Shown here: piece after piece, positions 1 to 8,076 of the stretch | How positions within the stretch are numbered: position 1 is the stretch's first letter | How the letters are laid out: every line of letters begins with the position of its first letter | Assembly (NCBI GenBank): GCA_913031125.1 | Contig: CAJWFK010000011.1 | Span: forward strand, 1-64,000 | Direction: 5' to 3' | DNA length: 64,000 bases | Origin: an uncultured Woeseia sp. | Lineage (GTDB): Bacteria; Pseudomonadota; Gammaproteobacteria; Steroidobacterales; Woeseiaceae | Program-made: the position numbers and the translations under genes | Notes under the pieces: generated by a model | Told to the model about the DNA's origin: nothing | The model's database searches: none | What the model saw: the letters and a program-made list of their open reading frames with translations, nothing else

Positions 1-836
1 CTAACTATTAACTCGTCAATGAGTTCTAGTAGTTTAGGGTAGCTCCCGGCTTCCGCGGCACCGCTACGGTATTTACCGTTAACAACCATCGCCGGAACAC
101 CAGTTATCCCGTAACGTCGCCCCAGATCCTGTGCGACTCTCAATTTTTGTGATACTTGGAAAGAGCTCCAAGTGTTTTGAAAGTCCTCAGCAGATACGCC
201 ATGCTTTTCGAAAAGTTCTTGTATAGCATCCATCGACGTGAGTTGGTTCCGGCGGCGATGGTATTCAGCGAAAACCGCGGCACGAAAGCCATCCGGATTA
301 GCAATTTTTCCATTGTTTACCAGCACTTCTTCTGTGTAATACAGCTGCGCGTGTAATCTCACAAGAGGATTCCATACAGCAGGGATGCGAACAAAACGAA
401 CATTCGTTGGCATGTTTTCTTTCCAACGATTAATAAACGCCTCAAAGTCATAACAATGATTACACCCATACCAGAACACTTCGGCTACCTCTATTTTGTC
501 CGCACCGCCAACGGTTGGTTGTGCAGGAACAAGGCGAGCATAGTGAGTACCCTCAGTGAATTTCCATTCGCGGAGATCATCCGCTGTAGTTGCCTGAGCC
601 AGAATTATGGGTTTATTTTCTAAAACACTTTCTTGTTCTTCCGCTGCTGATTCTTCAACCATTTGCGGTTTTATTTGCTCATTGACCGATTCACCCTCGC
701 GGGTAATAGCTGATTCAGCAACCGTTTCTTCCGGTATGGCTGATTCTATTGTTTTTTCCGCAACCGGTGTTTCTCCGTTACCACAAGCAGCAATCAATAG
801 CGCTGATAGCACCACAGGAATATTGAGTCGGTTCAT
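1..836 (-). CDS. DsbA-like thiol:disulfide oxidoreductase, lipoprotein form (3' end outside window)
   Basis: The frame runs from the ATG at 836 to the window edge with no stop, so the C-terminus is cut off. The first 18 residues are a lipoprotein signal ending in a lipobox (I-A-A-C, Cys18), so the mature protein should be lipid-anchored on the periplasmic side. A linker of roughly 65 residues, rich in Glu, Ala and Ser, follows. The thioredoxin fold carries the active site WYGCNHCYDFE (Cys125 and Cys128) and a cis-proline loop TGVPA. CxHC is typical of DsbA oxidases, which introduce disulfides into exported proteins and are reoxidised by DsbB. An SD-like GGAG lies 8 bases before the ATG. Cytochrome c4 lies just upstream on the same strand. 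Most DsbA proteins are soluble, so the anchor and linker are a variation. The family call is firm. Confidence 0.9.
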   Translation of the reverse strand, partial: MNRLNIPVVLSALLIAACGNGETPVAEKTIESAIPEETVAESAITREGESVNEQIKPQMVEESAAEEQESVLENKPIILAQATTADDLREWKFTEGTHYARLVPAQPTVGGADKIEVAEVFWYGCNHCYDFEAFINRWKENMPTNVRFVRIPAVWNPLVRLHAQLYYTEEVLVNNGKIANPDGFRAAVFAEYHRRRNQLTSMDAIQELFEKHGVSAEDFQNTWSSFQVSQKLRVAQDLGRRYGITGVPAMVVNGKYRSGAAEAGSYPKLLELIDELIV

Positions 837-855
837 TGAATTTTCTCCGGACTAA

Positions 856-873
856 AAATTATGTGCATAATTT
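856..873 (-). promoter_or_regulatory. 18-base palindrome upstream of the DsbA gene, overlapping a possible -10
   Basis: Perfect 8-base arms AAATTATG and CATAATTT are separated by TG, 20 bases before the DsbA start codon. Read on the minus strand, the distal arm contains CATAAT, one mismatch from a sigma70 -10 box, and a start of transcription about 10 bases on would leave room for the GGAG ribosome site at 845-848. No convincing -35 is present. The arrangement suits an operator over a weak promoter. A chance AT-rich palindrome is possible. Confidence 0.35.
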
Positions 874-907
874 CTACCACTAACCACAATTAGAATTTTT
901 GAACAAA

Positions 908-1528
908 TCAGTTTAAACCTTGCATGTAGGATGAGACAGCAAGTATGTCATCTTCACTGAGTCTACTGGCGATGTCGCGCATTACACGAGTCGGGCCATC
1001 AGATTGGCGCGCACCAGTAGCATAGGCACGCAGCTGCGCAGCCAGGTATACAGCATATTGTCCGCTAATTGATGGAACTGATGCAGCAGGATTGCCGATT
1101 CCGGTTGGACCATGGCACGCGATACACGCACTTGCTCCAGTTTCGCGGTTTCCGCCCCTATAAATTCGTTGACCGTGTTCAATTGTCTCTGGATTGGCTA
1201 CGGTCTTTTCTGTTGGTTGCATACCAGAATAATAGACAGAGAGATTTGCCATATCAGACTCGTTAAGCAACATAACCTGTCCAAGCATCAGGGGTTCATT
1301 TCGCGCACCACTTTTAAATGCTTTAAGTTGTTCGACCATATATTTTGCGTGTTGGCCCGCAATACTAGGCCATACAGGATTAATACTATTTCCATCCGGT
1401 CCGTGACATGCAGAGCATGTGATTGATTTAGCTTTCCCAGCCTCAGAGTTTCCTTCTACAAGCCCATCCGCAAAAGCTGCGCCTGAAAGAAAAAGAAGAG
1501 TTGCGTAAGCCACAATTGCGTTCTTCAT
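908..1528 (-). CDS. Diheme cytochrome c4
   Basis: The 206-residue protein has a Sec signal peptide (MKNAIVAYATLLFLSGAAFA, cleavage near residue 20) and two class I cytochrome c domains, each with one heme site: CSACH at 38-42 and CIACH at 135-139. Met residues suited as sixth ligands lie after each (around 81-86, and 183). This internally duplicated diheme layout and the length fit cytochrome c4, a periplasmic electron carrier feeding terminal oxidases such as cbb3. The frame stays open upstream to 1693, but the ATG at 1528 is chosen because it directly begins the signal peptide. It lies 71 bases upstream of the DsbA gene in the same direction, the neighbourhood seen in pseudomonads. Confidence 0.93.
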   Translation of the reverse strand: MKNAIVAYATLLFLSGAAFADGLVEGNSEAGKAKSITCSACHGPDGNSINPVWPSIAGQHAKYMVEQLKAFKSGARNEPLMLGQVMLLNESDMANLSVYYSGMQPTEKTVANPETIEHGQRIYRGGNRETGASACIACHGPTGIGNPAASVPSISGQYAVYLAAQLRAYATGARQSDGPTRVMRDIASRLSEDDILAVSSYMQGLN

Positions 1529-1551
1529 GATTGTAAATTTTATTTTCAGGT

Positions 1552-1607
1552 GCGACATTTTTGTCGCGATTTTTAACCTAGGGTTAGAGATTAGACTGCG
1601 ATTTTTA
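1552..1607. promoter_or_regulatory. Dyad-rich segment between cytochrome c4 and engB
   Basis: The 218-base divergent gap between cytochrome c4 and engB holds three structures close together. One is a hairpin with 6-base arms GCGACA/TGTCGC around TTTT (1552-1567). The second is a small dyad TAACC-TAG-GGTTA (1574-1586). The third is a direct repeat GCGATTTTTA at 1566-1575 and 1598-1607. The hairpin plus the following T-run looks like a rho-independent terminator on the plus strand, but no plus-strand gene precedes it. A regulatory site for the cytochrome gene, or an RNA structure in its leader, is more likely. The rest of the gap shows nothing I can assign. Confidence 0.3.
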
Positions 1608-1746
1608 CCGTTATCTTTTGTCAGACCATAGTTAATGAGCATCCAAAAGAGGTCAGTGACCTTGCTACTGGGCCTTGAAGTCTTCAAAATCAAACATCAA
1701 CGCCACAGCAGACCCCTAAATTATACACACATCGGGGCTAGTTCCT

Positions 1747-2355
1747 ATGTCGCATTTCCCTGATTCAAAGTTTTTACGAAGTGCTAATGAGCCTTCCCAA
1801 TTTGTCTCAGACATTGGCGCTGAAGTGGCTGTGGCCGGACGTTCTAATGCGGGAAAATCGAGCGCTATAAATGTGATTGTAAATCGGCGTCAGTTTGCTA
1901 GAACCAGCAAAACGCCAGGTAGAACACAACTGATCAATTTCTTTGAATTACGTAATGGAGAGCGTTTGGTAGATCTGCCGGGCTATGGCTACGCTAGGGT
2001 ATCCGATGTTGTTAGGCGGCATTGGGGAGAATTAATTCATGATTATTTTCAATCCAGGCGCAGCTTAAGTGGTTTACTACTTGTTGTTGATATTCGGCGG
2101 GAGCTAACAGATTTTGATTGGAAGATGATGGAATATGCAGCGGCAGGGGCACTCCATGTTCACGTACTCCTTACAAAAACCGATAAGATTAAGCGGGGTA
2201 AGGCAAATACCGTTTTACTACAAGCGAAGAAGCAGTTGGCGGGGATGGGGACGGTTCAATTATTCTCTGCGCTAAAACGACAAGGTGTAGAAGAAGCGCG
2301 CGCGGCGCTTGACGACTTTTTAGCAACTGATGCAATGTTTTCTGACGGTATCTAA
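1747..2355 (+). CDS. engB: Ribosome biogenesis GTPase EngB (YihA/YsxC)
   Basis: The 202-residue GTPase belongs to the TRAFAC Era/EngA/EngB group. Visible motifs are G1 GRSNAGKS (31-38), the G2 region KTPGRTQ (55-61), G3 DLPGYGYA (76-83) and G4 TKTD (143-146). GKSS and PGRTQ in these positions are diagnostic for EngB, which acts in assembly of the large ribosomal subunit. Length matches the family (about 195-215). It starts at an ATG and is divergent from cytochrome c4. It converges on polA, the standard gammaproteobacterial engB-polA arrangement. Nothing is unusual. Confidence 0.96.
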   Translation: MSHFPDSKFLRSANEPSQFVSDIGAEVAVAGRSNAGKSSAINVIVNRRQFARTSKTPGRTQLINFFELRNGERLVDLPGYGYARVSDVVRRHWGELIHDYFQSRRSLSGLLLVVDIRRELTDFDWKMMEYAAAGALHVHVLLTKTDKIKRGKANTVLLQAKKQLAGMGTVQLFSALKRQGVEEARAALDDFLATDAMFSDGI

Positions 2356-2375
2356 TCGTACAGTTAGAATGTTTG

Positions 2376-2403
2376 TGGTTGTTCAGAGGTTCCACTACAA
2401 CCA
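2376..2403. terminator. Possible bidirectional hairpin between engB and polA
   Basis: Seven-base arms TGGTTGT and ACAACCA enclose a 14-base loop in the 60-base gap between the convergent ends of engB and polA. A weak inner GG/CC pairing is possible. There is no strong T-tract on either side, so if it terminates transcription it does so imperfectly. Position is the main argument. Confidence 0.3.
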
Positions 2404-2415
2404 TTTAGCAGGCAT

Positions 2416-5109
2416 TTAATGGGCTTCATCCCAATTACGTCCTATTCCGGCATCTACCTGCAGTGGTACAGATAGTTTGGCTGCTTCTACCATGATTGAG
2501 ACAATGTTTTCGCGAACAGCATCGACCGCACTTTCAGATATCTCGAAAACCAGTTCATCATGTACTTGCATAATCATCTTCGCCGGAACGTTGTTATCAA
2601 TTAACCAAGCTTGCACAGCAATCATGGCTAGTTTGATTATATCTGCAGCAGTACCCTGCATGGGGGCATTAATTGCACTCCGTTCAGCATACTGACGCCT
2701 TTGTGCATTCCGATCATTAATTTCTGGTAGGTAAAGACGGCGCCCAAATTCTGTTTCTACATAACCTTTTTCACGTGCCTTTATTCGGGTATCGTCCATA
2801 AAAGTTTTGACTCCGGGATATCGGTCAAAGTAAAGATCCATGTAGTTTTGTGCTTCAATTCGGCTAATACTTAATTGCTTAGCGAGACCAAATGCTGACA
2901 TGCCATACATAAGGCCAAAATTTATAGCCTTGGCCGATCTCCGTTGGTCCGAACTGACCTCATCGGGACTTACACAAAATACTTCGCTTGCCGTTGCGGT
3001 ATGCACATCTTGGTTATTGGTGAATGCATCTACTAAACCTTTATCGCGTGAGAGGTGGGCCATAATACGCAGCTCGATTTGAGAGTAGTCTGCCGCGAGC
3101 AAAAGCTTGCCCTCTGGTGAAACAAAAGCGCGGCGAATTTTGCGACCTTCTGGCGTACGAATTGGTATATTTTGTAGATTCGGATTAGTCGACGAAAGTC
3201 TTCCGGTGGCTGTGACTGCCTGATGATAAGACGTATGTATACGACCCGTAGACTCAGCAATTTGCTTTGGCAGTTTATCTGTATAGGTGCTTTTTAGTTT
3301 GCTAACGCCACGATAATCAAGTATCACGCGTGGCAATTCATAATCGTTAGCCAGCTCTTGTAGTACATCCTCTGCAGTTGATGGCTGTCCCTTAGGCGTC
3401 TTTCTTACGACAGGGAGGCCGAGGTCGCTAAACAGTATTTGTTGAAGTTGTTTTGGTGATCCTAGGTTGAAATTTTTTCCTGCGAGCTCATACGCATATT
3501 TTTCAAGTTCCAGCATTCTATTTGCAAGTTCGATGCTCTGATTATTGAGCATTTCACAGTCGAGAAAAACTCCCTCCTTTTCCATAGCAAGCAATACTGG
3601 AACAAGTGGCTGCTCTATCAGCTCGTAAACGGATCGCAGCGGCTGAACTTTCTTTAGTTGTGTCCACAAATGTTCATGTAACCTTAAAGTAATGTCAGCG
3701 TCTTCCGCTGCATAAGCGGTAGCATCATCGATTTTGATTTCGTTGAACTTTAGTTGTTTCGAGCCTTTACCAGCGACATCTTCATAGTGAATAGTATTCA
3801 CACCAAGGTACTGACGTGCAACTGAATCCATATCATGCCGGGTTCTTACGCTATTAAAAACGTATGATTCCAGCATAGAATCGAACGCCATACCATCCAT
3901 AGTTATTCCGTAACGAGCAAGAATATGGGCGTCGTATTTAAGATGATGGCCAACCTTTTTCTTAGCAGGATTTTCTAAAAAGGATTTGAGCTTGTTTAGT
4001 ACATAGTCACGGGATAATTGATCAGGCGCACCAGGATAGTCATGAGCGACAGGAATATATGCGGCAGTGCCCGGACTGATAGCGATAGAAATACCCACAA
4101 GTTCCGCCTCAATATAGTTGATACTGGTAGTCTCTGTATCGATTGAAACAATATCCGCCCCGTCAATCTTCTTAAGCCAGGTATTTAGTGCGGATTTTGT
4201 TAGGATTGCTGGATAATCTTTTTCCGTAGGTTTAGGTGGTTTTGCTTGCTCTGCTTCCACTCCATCAATCTGACTAAGGAGACGCTTCAGTTCTAGCCTA
4301 GTGTATAGTGCCTTTAATTTTTCTTTATCTGCCGGACCCTTTTTGAGTTCTCTGATATTTAATGGCAGATCTACATTTTGTCTGATAGTGGCAAGTTGGC
4401 GAGAAATTTTGAGTTTTTTGAGATTAGCGCGGAGGCTCTCACCGACCTTCCCGGAAAATTCCCCGGCATTTTCTATAATTTTATCGATATTGTCATATTT
4501 GTTTAGCCACTTCGCTGCGGTTTTCGCACCTACTTTTGGGACACCGGGGATGTTATCTGATGTATCACCAACCAAAGCTAACCAATCAATAATTTGTTCG
4601 GGATAAACACCGAATTTATTTTTTACTCCCTGCCGATCCAATATGGAGCCAGTCATCGAATTGATGAGGCACACTCTGTCATTGACAAGTTGTGCTATAT
4701 CCTTGTCAACTGTAGAGACAATGGTATTAATACTTTTTTCGCACGCTTGTCGGCACAGTGTCCCAATGACGTCATCCGCTTCGACACCATTTATACGTAC
4801 TATTGGCAGTCCCATGGCTGAAATAGCTTGTAGCAGCGGGTCGATTTGTTCTTTTAGATCATCCGGCATTGGCGGACGATTAGCTTTGTAGTCTTTGAAT
4901 AGTTCGGTACGGAAAGTCTTTCCTGGGGCGTCGAAGACAACAATAAGATGGTCGGCACCCTGCTCAGCTATGAGTTTATTGAGCATATTCAGGACACCAT
5001 GAATAGCACCGGTGGCCTCACCACGCGAACTGGTTAATTTTGGTAAGGCATGGTAAGCACGGTAGAGGTAAGAAGAGCCGTCTACAAGGACGAGTTTAGT
5101 ATTGCTCAT
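2416..5109 (-). CDS. polA: DNA polymerase I
   Basis: The 897-residue protein has all three domains. The N-terminal 5'-3' exonuclease (about 1-290) has VDGSSYLYRAYHALP and the helix-hairpin region near GLALVGDTSDNIPGVP-like residues. The 3'-5' proofreading domain (about 310-490) keeps its acidic motifs (DTET, the KYD of the second motif, YAAEDAD). The family A polymerase domain (about 520-897) has motif A DYSQIELR, motif B RRSAKAINFGLMYG and motif C QVHDELVFE. It therefore looks fully active, including proofreading. The role is Okazaki fragment maturation and repair synthesis. Length is close to the E. coli enzyme (928). A small lipoprotein gene ends 21 bases upstream on the same strand. Confidence 0.98.
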   Translation of the reverse strand: MSNTKLVLVDGSSYLYRAYHALPKLTSSRGEATGAIHGVLNMLNKLIAEQGADHLIVVFDAPGKTFRTELFKDYKANRPPMPDDLKEQIDPLLQAISAMGLPIVRINGVEADDVIGTLCRQACEKSINTIVSTVDKDIAQLVNDRVCLINSMTGSILDRQGVKNKFGVYPEQIIDWLALVGDTSDNIPGVPKVGAKTAAKWLNKYDNIDKIIENAGEFSGKVGESLRANLKKLKISRQLATIRQNVDLPLNIRELKKGPADKEKLKALYTRLELKRLLSQIDGVEAEQAKPPKPTEKDYPAILTKSALNTWLKKIDGADIVSIDTETTSINYIEAELVGISIAISPGTAAYIPVAHDYPGAPDQLSRDYVLNKLKSFLENPAKKKVGHHLKYDAHILARYGITMDGMAFDSMLESYVFNSVRTRHDMDSVARQYLGVNTIHYEDVAGKGSKQLKFNEIKIDDATAYAAEDADITLRLHEHLWTQLKKVQPLRSVYELIEQPLVPVLLAMEKEGVFLDCEMLNNQSIELANRMLELEKYAYELAGKNFNLGSPKQLQQILFSDLGLPVVRKTPKGQPSTAEDVLQELANDYELPRVILDYRGVSKLKSTYTDKLPKQIAESTGRIHTSYHQAVTATGRLSSTNPNLQNIPIRTPEGRKIRRAFVSPEGKLLLAADYSQIELRIMAHLSRDKGLVDAFTNNQDVHTATASEVFCVSPDEVSSDQRRSAKAINFGLMYGMSAFGLAKQLSISRIEAQNYMDLYFDRYPGVKTFMDDTRIKAREKGYVETEFGRRLYLPEINDRNAQRRQYAERSAINAPMQGTAADIIKLAMIAVQAWLIDNNVPAKMIMQVHDELVFEISESAVDAVRENIVSIMVEAAKLSVPLQVDAGIGRNWDEAH

Positions 5110-5130
5110 CAGATTTTCCGATAGATGGCC

Positions 5131-5325
5131 TCACTCTTTTTTGTTCAGGAATTGCTTTGGAGCCGAATCTGCACTGTTATTATAATTACCTGAGTTTTTT
5201 TGAACCGTGGGCGAGTAAATTTTTGATTCGTCAACGGGCAGATATAGCGGACCTTTTTGTCCACAGGCACCCATAAAATTTAATGCCAGAAAAAAAATTC
5301 CAAACTTGAAAATTGCAGACTGCAT
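5131..5325 (-). CDS. lptM: Small lipoprotein of the LptM (YifL) type
   Basis: This 64-residue protein has a hydrophobic signal, a lipobox ending at Cys21 (M-G-A-C), and the hallmark GQKGPLYLP directly after the cysteine. That short conserved segment defines the LptM/YifL family, outer-membrane lipoproteins that assist assembly of the LptD LPS translocon by helping its disulfides form. The C-terminal half is polar and low in complexity, as usual. It reads into polA with a 21-base gap and may share its transcript. In many gammaproteobacteria the gene sits next to lysA instead, so the location differs. Confidence 0.85.
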   Translation of the reverse strand: MQSAIFKFGIFFLALNFMGACGQKGPLYLPVDESKIYSPTVQKNSGNYNNSADSAPKQFLNKKE

Positions 5326-5572
5326 ATTTATCGATTTTTCATCATGAAAGCGATTATTATCTCCGATAGTAACTCACATATGGGGAAAAGATCGCCACTG
5401 GGGGAAGATCTGTTTAGCTATTTTGCATAATCCTTGAATCAGCCCCATAGTATAGGAGTAGCCAACGATAATGGTTTCTTTTTTCAAGATTGACAGATAA
5501 ATTTATTAAAGATGCTTGGAATCTAAAAGTGCCCTGCTACACTTCCGGTTCCTGCTAGGTACCAAATGACTA
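5326..5572. other. Intergenic region between lptM and the carboxylesterase
   Basis: These 247 bases separate divergent genes and should hold both promoters. A perfect TTGACA occurs at 5490-5495 on the plus strand, but nothing resembling a -10 lies 16-18 bases downstream. I see no tRNA, repeat or small ORF here. Confidence 0.5.
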
Positions 5573-6253
5573 ATGACCCTTCTTGATTCTGTCGAAATTG
5601 ATACGCAAGATCCTATTGGCAGTGTGATTTGGCTGCATGGTTTGGGTGCCGACGGCCATGATTTTGAGCAAATAGTCCCAGAATTGAGGTTGCCCGATTG
5701 GCTAAGGCTTCGGTTTGTATTCCCACATGCACCTTATAGAAAAGTAACTATCAATGGTGGCATGACTATGCGTGCTTGGTACGATGTATTGGCGTTAGAG
5801 CGCGATGGCCCCCAAGATGAAAAGGGCATTCGTGAGAGTGGTGCTCATCTGTTGAAATTGATTGAGTATGAGCATGCGAAAGGTATTCCATATCATAGGA
5901 TTCTTATCGCTGGTTTTTCTCAAGGTGGCGTGATTGCGGTGCACACCGCGTTGCGATTTGAGCAGCGACTGGCTGGATTGTTGGCTATATCAACTTATCT
6001 CCCTTTACCAGAATCCCTTGGTCAGGAGGTGTTTGGTAACTTAAAAGCCCAGCCTATGGACTTACCGATATTTGTAGGTCATGGATCATTTGACCCGGTG
6101 CTCCCGATAGAATTTGGAAAATATTTGTATGAGACGGTTATTACTGGTGGGTACAAAGCAGATTGGTATGAGTACCCTATGGCACACGCTGTCTGTGCAG
6201 ATGAAATTCGGGATATTCGAAGTTGGATATTGGATGTTTATTCTTCTGGCTGA
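5573..6253 (+). CDS. Carboxylesterase, Abhydrolase_2 (EstB/phospholipase-carboxylesterase) family
   Basis: The 226-residue alpha/beta hydrolase has no signal peptide. The oxyanion segment LHGLGADGHDF (21-31) and nucleophile elbow GFSQGG (Ser116) are typical of the bacterial EstB / eukaryotic acyl-protein thioesterase family (PF02230). Asp174 (GSFDPVLP) and His205 (MAHAVCADE) complete the triad. Expected activity is hydrolysis of short-chain or acyl esters in the cytoplasm. The physiological substrate cannot be read from the sequence. The start ATG is preceded by an out-of-frame ATG at 5565. Its 3' end overlaps the convergent NRDE gene by 16 bases. Confidence 0.92.
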   Translation: MTLLDSVEIDTQDPIGSVIWLHGLGADGHDFEQIVPELRLPDWLRLRFVFPHAPYRKVTINGGMTMRAWYDVLALERDGPQDEKGIRESGAHLLKLIEYEHAKGIPYHRILIAGFSQGGVIAVHTALRFEQRLAGLLAISTYLPLPESLGQEVFGNLKAQPMDLPIFVGHGSFDPVLPIEFGKYLYETVITGGYKADWYEYPMAHAVCADEIRDIRSWILDVYSSG

Positions 6254-7014
6254 TTGCTAAGAGCATCAAAGTGAAATTTGGACCTCCCGATCTTTTTGCC
6301 ATCAGCATCAAACCGGTGCTCACATACCATCATTTTCCCCGTGTACGCCCATGTCAATGCCGTAGTGCACCGAGTTCCATATTCGGGGGAGATAATAAAA
6401 GGAGCTGTGAGGCGCCGACCCATTTCGAATGGTAGTTCATCAGATTTTGCGTTAGCGGCAGAGTCTGTTTTTCTATCCGATAGTAGCCGAACCAGTTCAG
6501 TCTCGTTAACGTTATCAATTTCTATAAGGTGTTTAAGACCTTTCCTGCATCGCATGACTTTAGACCAAGGTGTGTTAAGGGCTGCATTACTGAGCCCATA
6601 TATGCCAGGACCTAGCTTGAGTGTGCCATTACTTCGATTCGAGAGATAGCAGAGGGAATCACCGTCTGAGGCGAGCAGGTTAAAACCCATATAGTTATCG
6701 CCGTTAATCTTGTTAACAGAGCACATCGTATTTTCTTTGCTGTTCAAAAACTGCGTGACTATTTCCCCACGGGACTTAAGGCCTGTCCTCTTCGTTTGAT
6801 GTTCACGATAATTGGTGACAGTAGCAAAGCGTCCGGCTCTGTGTGCGGCAAGCCACGTGCCGCCCGCGAGAAGGTCCCGTCCACCAATTATATTTGGCTC
6901 ATCTGACCACCATTTAAGTGCTTGTGATGGGCGGGTGTGAAACTCGTCACGATTTGCCCCGATAACCAAGCGATATTTCGGATGCACTTTCCAAGCGATG
7001 GCTAGCAAGCACAT
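6238..7014 (-). CDS. NRDE family protein (TANGO2-like)
   Basis: This 258-residue protein starts MCLLAIAWK and has the family-naming NRDE motif at 21-24 followed by FHTRPS. The N-terminal Cys2 suggests an Ntn-hydrolase-like fold, in which a processed cysteine acts as nucleophile. The family is broadly conserved, and human TANGO2 has been linked to lipid or heme handling, but a bacterial reaction is not established. Later features are typical: GGTWLA near 55 and VTNYRE near 70. It follows nudC on the same strand with an 8-base gap, so the two are probably co-transcribed. The 3' ends of this gene and the esterase overlap tail to tail. Confidence 0.9.
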   Translation of the reverse strand: MCLLAIAWKVHPKYRLVIGANRDEFHTRPSQALKWWSDEPNIIGGRDLLAGGTWLAAHRAGRFATVTNYREHQTKRTGLKSRGEIVTQFLNSKENTMCSVNKINGDNYMGFNLLASDGDSLCYLSNRSNGTLKLGPGIYGLSNAALNTPWSKVMRCRKGLKHLIEIDNVNETELVRLLSDRKTDSAANAKSDELPFEMGRRLTAPFIISPEYGTRCTTALTWAYTGKMMVCEHRFDADGKKIGRSKFHFDALSNQPEE

Positions 7015-7022
7015 GTGGCCAT

Positions 7023-7904
7023 CTATTCCTGATCTAGCCAGCTATTGACTAGCTGCCTGGCTATTGATATTCGAAATGGCAATTTTGGAAAAGGAGAGCG
7101 GCATTGCTCTCGGCTAAACCAACGAGCGTCTTCGAGTTCACCATCTTTCAGTATAATTTCACTGGATAATGCTTCTGCGGTAAATCCAAGCATTAAAGAA
7201 GATGGAAACGGCCATGGTTGAGAACTATGGTAACGTACTTTACCAACTTCAATATTAGTCTCTTCGAATACTTCGCGCTTTACCGCATCTTCTAGACTTT
7301 CTCCCGGTTCGACAAAACCAGCAACTGTAGAATACTGATCTTGCGGCCAGTTAGCTTGGCGTCCGAGAAGAGCTTTATTTCCGTGTGACACAAGAACAAT
7401 GATAGCTGGATCGACGCTCGGGAATATGATTTTTCCGCATTTAGAAGAAGTACAGTATTGCGTGTTCCCGCCGGAGTCAGGCTGAGTTACCGAGCCGCAA
7501 AGGCTGCAAAATTTCTGTAATTGATGCCATTTAATGAGGGCTATCGCATGGGCTACCAAGTTAGCTTCATCGGCAGGCAGTACGCCACCAAGGTAGCGCA
7601 ATTCATGAAATTTTCCTTGTCCTGACAACTTAGCCTTATCGGCGATAAGTGAGAATGTAAATACAGGGTATTTGCCGAACATTCCAAGAAATATCGATTC
7701 ATTGTCATACATCACAGAGTTGACGGCTGAGCGTTTCAACAGTGTGATATGTGGAGGATCTCCGTCGACCAGACATTTGTGGTTCCAAACTGGTGTAAAC
7801 CGAGCATCAGGACTTTTGATTAAATTATTTAGCCAGCTTCGGTCTTGCCGTTTATGACCCAACCTATCAATGAATGCCCCAGCAAAAACATTATGTTTTT
7901 TCAT
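7023..7904 (-). CDS. nudC: NADH pyrophosphatase / NAD-capped RNA decapping Nudix hydrolase
   Basis: The 293-residue protein has an N-terminal domain, a four-cysteine zinc ribbon (Cys133, 136, 151, 156) and a Nudix domain with the box beginning GFVEPGE at 196 and continuing REVFEET at 210-216. The downstream SQPWPFPSS (228-236) is the NudC signature that separates NADH pyrophosphatases from other Nudix enzymes. NudC hydrolyses NADH to NMNH and AMP and removes NAD caps from RNA. Length is somewhat above E. coli NudC (257) because of a longer N-terminal region. The start ATG is followed by MKKHNVFAG. It is divergent from the ABC transporter pair. Confidence 0.95.
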   Translation of the reverse strand: MKKHNVFAGAFIDRLGHKRQDRSWLNNLIKSPDARFTPVWNHKCLVDGDPPHITLLKRSAVNSVMYDNESIFLGMFGKYPVFTFSLIADKAKLSGQGKFHELRYLGGVLPADEANLVAHAIALIKWHQLQKFCSLCGSVTQPDSGGNTQYCTSSKCGKIIFPSVDPAIIVLVSHGNKALLGRQANWPQDQYSTVAGFVEPGESLEDAVKREVFEETNIEVGKVRYHSSQPWPFPSSLMLGFTAEALSSEIILKDGELEDARWFSREQCRSPFPKLPFRISIARQLVNSWLDQE

Positions 7905-8032
7905 TCTGACGGAAGTGTACCGAAAATATCAATTAAGGTAGCTACTACATTTAGTTTTTGGTCCCAAATCACGTCACCCTCCCACGCAGTTCGGGGATCA
8001 TTATTTTTAGAACAGCAATTAAATAACTTTTC

Positions 8033-8065
8033 TTGCACCAACTAGGGCACTTGCCAGTATACAAT
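8033..8065 (+). promoter_or_regulatory. Candidate promoter of the ABC exporter operon
   Basis: TTGCAC at 8033-8038 and TATACAAT at 8058-8065 are separated by 19 bases, slightly longer than ideal. If used, transcription would start about 7 bases before the ATG at 8077, and no SD is visible there, so translation would be nearly leaderless. Spacing makes this tentative. Confidence 0.25.
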
Positions 8066-8076
8066 ACGCGATTCCT

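Noticed and set aside
607-855. 82-residue plus-strand ORF opposite the DsbA-like gene
   Set aside because: It is a shadow of the Glu/Ala-rich linker of the lipoprotein; the opposite frame has the lipobox and thioredoxin motifs.
5490-5495. Perfect TTGACA upstream of the carboxylesterase
   Set aside because: No -10-like sequence lies at 16-18 bases downstream, so I do not call it a promoter.
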